A DNA stretch of 64,000 nucleotides from Enterobacteriaceae bacterium UBA5654. GTDB lineage: Bacteria > Pseudomonadota > Gammaproteobacteria > Enterobacterales > Enterobacteriaceae. Location of the stretch: NCBI GenBank assembly GCA_002421005.1, contig DIJC01000003.1, positions 62,001 through 126,000 of the forward strand. The letters are read 5' to 3'. Both the position numbers and the translations under genes were made by a program. Each line of letters opens with the position of its first letter. Position 1 is the stretch's first letter. Shown here in pieces: positions 61,351 to 64,000 of the stretch. Under the pieces are notes generated by a model, which was given only the letters and a program-made list of their open reading frames with translations, ran no database searches and was not told where the DNA came from.

Positions 61351-62332
61351 GGCGCTATTACAGGTAGACAATTTGCGGGTCAATTTTGCCACCCGGCGTG
61401 GCGTGGTGGCACCGGTACGCGGCATTTCGTTTCAGGTTAACGCGCATGAAACGCTGGGGATTATTGGTGAATCCGGCTGCGGAAAAAGCGTCACCGCCCA
61501 GGCGCTGATGGGGCTACTTTCACCGCGCACCAGCCGGGTGGAAGGCGCGATCACCCTCGGCGGACGGGCGCTGCATTCGCTTTCGGATAAGGCCCGCAGG
61601 CGGCTAAGCGGGCAGGAAATGGCGATGATCTTCCAGGACCCGCTCTCCAGTCTCAACCCGGTGCTGACCGTCGGATTTCAAATCGATGAAAGCCTGCGCC
61701 TGCATACATCACTTAATCGCGCCGCGCGGCGGGAGAAGATCCTCGCGCTGCTCGGTCAGGTGGGGATCACCGATCCTGAACGCTGCGCCAGCGCCTGGCC
61801 GCACGAGCTTTCCGGCGGGATGCGCCAGCGGGTTATGATCGCGATGGCGATCTCCGGATCGCCCGCCCTGCTGATCGCCGATGAGCCGACCACCGCGCTG
61901 GATGCCACAATCCAGGCGCAAATCCTCGATCTGCTGGATGAGATCAAACGTCAGACCGGCATGGGGATCGTATTTATTACCCACGATCTTAGCGTGGTGG
62001 CCCGGTTGTGCCAGCGTGTGGTGGTTCTGTATGCCGGGCAGGTGGTTGAAGAAACCGACGTGCAGACGCTGTTTGCCGATCCGCGCCATCCCTACACCCG
62101 CGCGCTGCTCGCCGCCCGTCCGTCGGCGGACAGCCAGCCAAAAACCGCGCTGCGGGAAATTCCGGGTCAGGTGCCTTCGCTGCATACACCGCTCACCGGC
62201 TGCGCGTTTGCTGACCGTTGCCCGCTGGCGCAGCCGCGTTGCCGGGCGCAGGTGCCTGCGCTGCGATCTTACGAAACCGCATCGCACCAGGTCCGCTGCT
62301 GGCGGGCCGATGAAACAGGAGCACTGCTATGA
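61343..62332 (+). CDS. Peptide-type ABC ATPase (DppD-like)
   Basis: First ATPase of the peptide importer, 329 residues. Walker A IIGESGCGKSVTAQALMG, Q-loop MIFQDPLSSLNPVLTVG, signature HELSGGMRQRVMIAMAI, Walker B LLIADEPTTALDATIQ, H-loop FITHDLSVVARLCQR. The C-terminal extension LTGCAFADRCPLAQPRCRAQ has the four cysteines of the oligopeptide/dipeptide type, which in relatives bind an Fe-S cluster. It overlaps the DppF-like gene by ATGA. Confidence 0.96.
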   Translation: MAEALLQVDNLRVNFATRRGVVAPVRGISFQVNAHETLGIIGESGCGKSVTAQALMGLLSPRTSRVEGAITLGGRALHSLSDKARRRLSGQEMAMIFQDPLSSLNPVLTVGFQIDESLRLHTSLNRAARREKILALLGQVGITDPERCASAWPHELSGGMRQRVMIAMAISGSPALLIADEPTTALDATIQAQILDLLDEIKRQTGMGIVFITHDLSVVARLCQRVVVLYAGQVVEETDVQTLFADPRHPYTRALLAARPSADSQPKTALREIPGQVPSLHTPLTGCAFADRCPLAQPRCRAQVPALRSYETASHQVRCWRADETGALL

Positions 62333-63129
62333 ATGCGCCGCTGTTATCCGTGCGTCATCTGTCGAAAACCTTCCAGCGCCGTGGTCATAAAGTGGTGGCG
62401 GTCGATGACGTCAGCTTTACGCTTCAGGCGGGAGAAACCTGGGCGCTGGTGGGCGAGTCGGGAAGCGGGAAAAGCACGACCGGACGCACCCTGCTCGGCC
62501 TGACGCCCGCGACCGGCGGCGAAGTGCTATTCAACGGCGTTTCGCTCTTCCAGCAGAGCGCCGCGCAGTGGCGGTCGGTGCGCAAAGATATCCAGATGAT
62601 TTTTCAGGACCCGCTCTCGTCACTCGACCCGAAGCGCTCCATTGGCTACAGTCTCGAAGAGCCGCTGATCATTCACGGCATTAAAAACCGCCAGCGCGCG
62701 GTGGCGGAGATGCTGACTCAGGTCGGCCTCAATGCCGAAGATGCCAGGCGTTATCCACATGAATTTTCCGGTGGCCAGCGCCAGCGCATCGGCATCGCCC
62801 GGGCGCTGATCCTCCGCCCGAAGCTTATTGTCTGCGATGAGCCTGTATCGGCACTGGATGTCTCCATTCAGTCACAAATTCTCAACCTGCTGATGAACCT
62901 CCAGCGTGAATACGGGCTGGCCTATTTGTTTATCTCTCACGATTTAAACGTGGTGCGCCATATTGCCGATAAAGTCGGCGTCATGCAGCACGGGAAAATC
63001 GTTGAGCAGGGTGAGAGCGAACAGATTTTCGCCCGGCCCGCGCATCCGTATACCCGCTATCTGCTGGAGGCCATCCTGCCTGCCCATCCGCCCGGCATGG
63101 ACGCGCGGCGCATCGCCGTCAACGGTTAG
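62329..63129 (+). CDS. Peptide-type ABC ATPase (DppF-like)
   Basis: Second ATPase, 266 residues, last gene of the operon. Walker A LVGESGSGKSTTGRTLLG, Q-loop MIFQDPLSSLDPKRSIG, signature HEFSGGQRQRIGIARALI, Walker B LIVCDEPVSALDVSIQ, H-loop FISHDLNVVRHIADK. It is shorter than E. coli DppF because the C-terminal cysteine-containing extension is missing (ends AHPPGMDARRIAVNG). The catalytic core is complete. A chance DnaA-box match in the coding region is not considered functional. Confidence 0.95.
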   Translation: MNAPLLSVRHLSKTFQRRGHKVVAVDDVSFTLQAGETWALVGESGSGKSTTGRTLLGLTPATGGEVLFNGVSLFQQSAAQWRSVRKDIQMIFQDPLSSLDPKRSIGYSLEEPLIIHGIKNRQRAVAEMLTQVGLNAEDARRYPHEFSGGQRQRIGIARALILRPKLIVCDEPVSALDVSIQSQILNLLMNLQREYGLAYLFISHDLNVVRHIADKVGVMQHGKIVEQGESEQIFARPAHPYTRYLLEAILPAHPPGMDARRIAVNG

Positions 63130-63133
63130 GGAG

Positions 63134-63161
63134 TCGACCTGCGGGCTGTGTCGGTTATAAT
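63134..63161 (+). promoter_or_regulatory. Promoter of rlmB
   Basis: TCGACC (-35, four of six), a 16-base spacer and a perfect TATAAT (-10), 54 bases before rlmB. In E. coli rlmB is read through from nsrR-rnr; with the 15-kb block in between, an own promoter is needed and this one is a good candidate. Confidence 0.65.
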
Positions 63162-63215
63162 GGGCGAGTAAAAACCCTATAACCCGGCGCATCCCGCCTA
63201 AAACGAGTACCTTTA

Positions 63216-63947
63216 ATGAGTGAAATGATCTACGGCATCCACGCGGTGCAGGCACTGCTGGAGCGCGCACCGGAGCGTTTTCAGGAAGTTTTTATTCTGA
63301 AAGGACGTGAAGACAAACGTCTGCTGCCGCTTATTCATGCGCTGGAAGCCCAGGGCGTGGTGATCCAACTGGCGAATCGTCAGTATCTGGATGAAAAAAG
63401 CGAAGGCGCGGTGCATCAGGGGATCATTGCGCGCGTTAAGCCGGGACGACAGTACCAGGAGAACGATCTGCCGGATTTGATCGCCTCCCTCGACCAGCCT
63501 TTCTTTCTGATCCTCGACGGCGTAACCGATCCGCACAACCTCGGTGCCTGCCTGCGCAGCGCCGATGCAGCGGGCGTCCATGCGGTGATCGTCCCGCGTG
63601 ACCGCTCCGCCCAGCTTAACGCCACGGCGAAAAAAGTCGCCTGCGGCGCGGCGGAAAACGTACCGCTGATCCGCGTGACCAATCTGGCGCGCACGATGCG
63701 TCTTTTGCAGGAAGAGAATATCTGGATCGTCGGCACCGCAGGCGAAGCGGATCACACGTTGTTCCAGAGCAAAATGACCGGCCCGCTGGCGCTGGTGATG
63801 GGCGCAGAAGGCGAAGGTATGCGCCGTCTGACCCGCGAGCACTGCGACGAACTGATCAGCATTCCGATGGCGGGCAGCGTTTCGTCTCTCAACGTCTCGG
63901 TGGCAACCGGCATTTGCCTGTTTGAAGCGGTACGTCAGCGCGGTTAA
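63216..63947 (+). CDS. rlmB: 23S rRNA 2'-O-methyltransferase RlmB
   Basis: SPOUT-class enzyme that methylates G2251 of 23S rRNA. 243 residues. N-terminal L30e-like domain MSEMIYGIHAVQALLERAPE. The knot has FLILDGVTDPHNLGACLRSA (motif 1, catalytic Arg/Asn), then LVMGAEGEGMRRLTREHCD (motif 2) and IPMAGSVSSLNVSVATGICL (motif 3). Length and sequence follow the E. coli protein throughout. It restores the E. coli gene order (rnr-rlmB) after the inserted block. Confidence 0.98.
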   Translation: MSEMIYGIHAVQALLERAPERFQEVFILKGREDKRLLPLIHALEAQGVVIQLANRQYLDEKSEGAVHQGIIARVKPGRQYQENDLPDLIASLDQPFFLILDGVTDPHNLGACLRSADAAGVHAVIVPRDRSAQLNATAKKVACGAAENVPLIRVTNLARTMRLLQEENIWIVGTAGEADHTLFQSKMTGPLALVMGAEGEGMRRLTREHCDELISIPMAGSVSSLNVSVATGICLFEAVRQRG

Positions 63948-63955
63948 CCCTGTAG

Positions 63956-63975
63956 CCTCTCGCCACGGCGAGGGG
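63956..63975 (+). terminator. Hairpin after rlmB
   Basis: CCTCTCGCC and GGCGAGGGG pair with one G-T, eight bases past the rlmB stop, followed by CGATTTCTG. It is a weak terminator or another dispersed palindrome; the window ends 25 bases later. Confidence 0.5.
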
Positions 63976-64000
63976 CGATTTCTGTGACCGCTCTCCCACG

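Noticed and set aside
62751..62759. Perfect DnaA box TTATCCACA in the DppF-like gene
   Set aside because: Single box in coding sequence with no cluster nearby; expected by chance in a window of this size.
48129..63215. Mobile element genes, CRISPR arrays or defence genes in the rnr-rlmB block
   Set aside because: No transposase, integrase, inverted terminal repeats, spaced direct repeats or nuclease/helicase genes were seen; all frames there are accounted for by metabolic, transport or small regulatory genes.

Overview
This window is chromosomal DNA of an Enterobacteriaceae member. From about 3.2 kb to 48 kb the gene order follows the E. coli 94-95 min region: pheU, yjdC, dsbD, cutA, dcuA, aspA, fxsA, yjeH, groES-groEL, yjeI, yjeJ, epmB, efp, ecnB, sugE(gdx), blc, frdDCBA, epmA, yjeM, mscM, psd, rsgA, orn, three tRNA-Gly, queG, nnr, tsaE, amiB, mutL, miaA, hfq, hflXKC, yjeT, purA, nsrR, rnr. 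Proteins closely resemble the E. coli ones as remembered, but the gene content differs: ecnA, ampC, yjeN and yjeO are absent, and there is a large block between rnr and rlmB. This fits an Enterobacter/Leclercia/Kosakonia/Klebsiella-like genome. The genus cannot be fixed by reading alone.

Region 1 (1-3.2 kb) is a decayed, AT-rich genomic island remnant beside tRNA-Phe. It holds an intact membrane acyltransferase, a YadA-like trimeric autotransporter broken by two frameshifts, and the broken tail of a tyrosine recombinase next to the tRNA. Region 2 (3.2-48.1 kb) is core genome: periplasmic disulfide chemistry, C4-dicarboxylate and fumarate metabolism, GroE, the complete EF-P modification set (efp, epmA, epmB), a guanidinium exporter behind a guanidine-II (mini-ykkC) riboswitch, fumarate reductase, phosphatidylserine decarboxylase, ribosome and RNA maintenance genes (rsgA, orn, rnr, hfq), tRNA modification (queG, tsaE, miaA), mismatch repair and purine synthesis. 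The gap after the tRNA-Gly genes carries perfect DnaA boxes at the position of the E. coli datA titration locus.

Region 3 (48.1-63.2 kb) separates rnr from rlmB, which are adjacent in E. coli. Its left part has a sugar O-acetyltransferase, a YmjA-like small protein, a cold-shock-domain protein with an unrecognised C-terminal half, and YaiL. Then comes a TetR regulator divergent from a short-chain dehydrogenase, with a 35-bp inverted-repeat operator between them. The right part is an eleven-gene, tightly packed, same-strand cluster: a PLP lyase of the D-cysteine desulfhydrase/L-cysteate lyase family, an Asp/Glu-type racemase, a taurine/sulfonate-type ABC importer (binding protein, permease, ATPase), an M20 amidohydrolase, and a complete five-gene peptide-type ABC importer. 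I read it as a candidate route for importing conjugated or peptide-bound sulfur amino acids or sulfonates, releasing the amino acid, adjusting its chirality and cleaving it to pyruvate, ammonia and sulfide or sulfite. The substrate is inference. rlmB follows with its own promoter.

Many ORFs seen on the opposite strand of groEL, aspA, dcuA, frdA and others are high-GC shadows and are not annotated.
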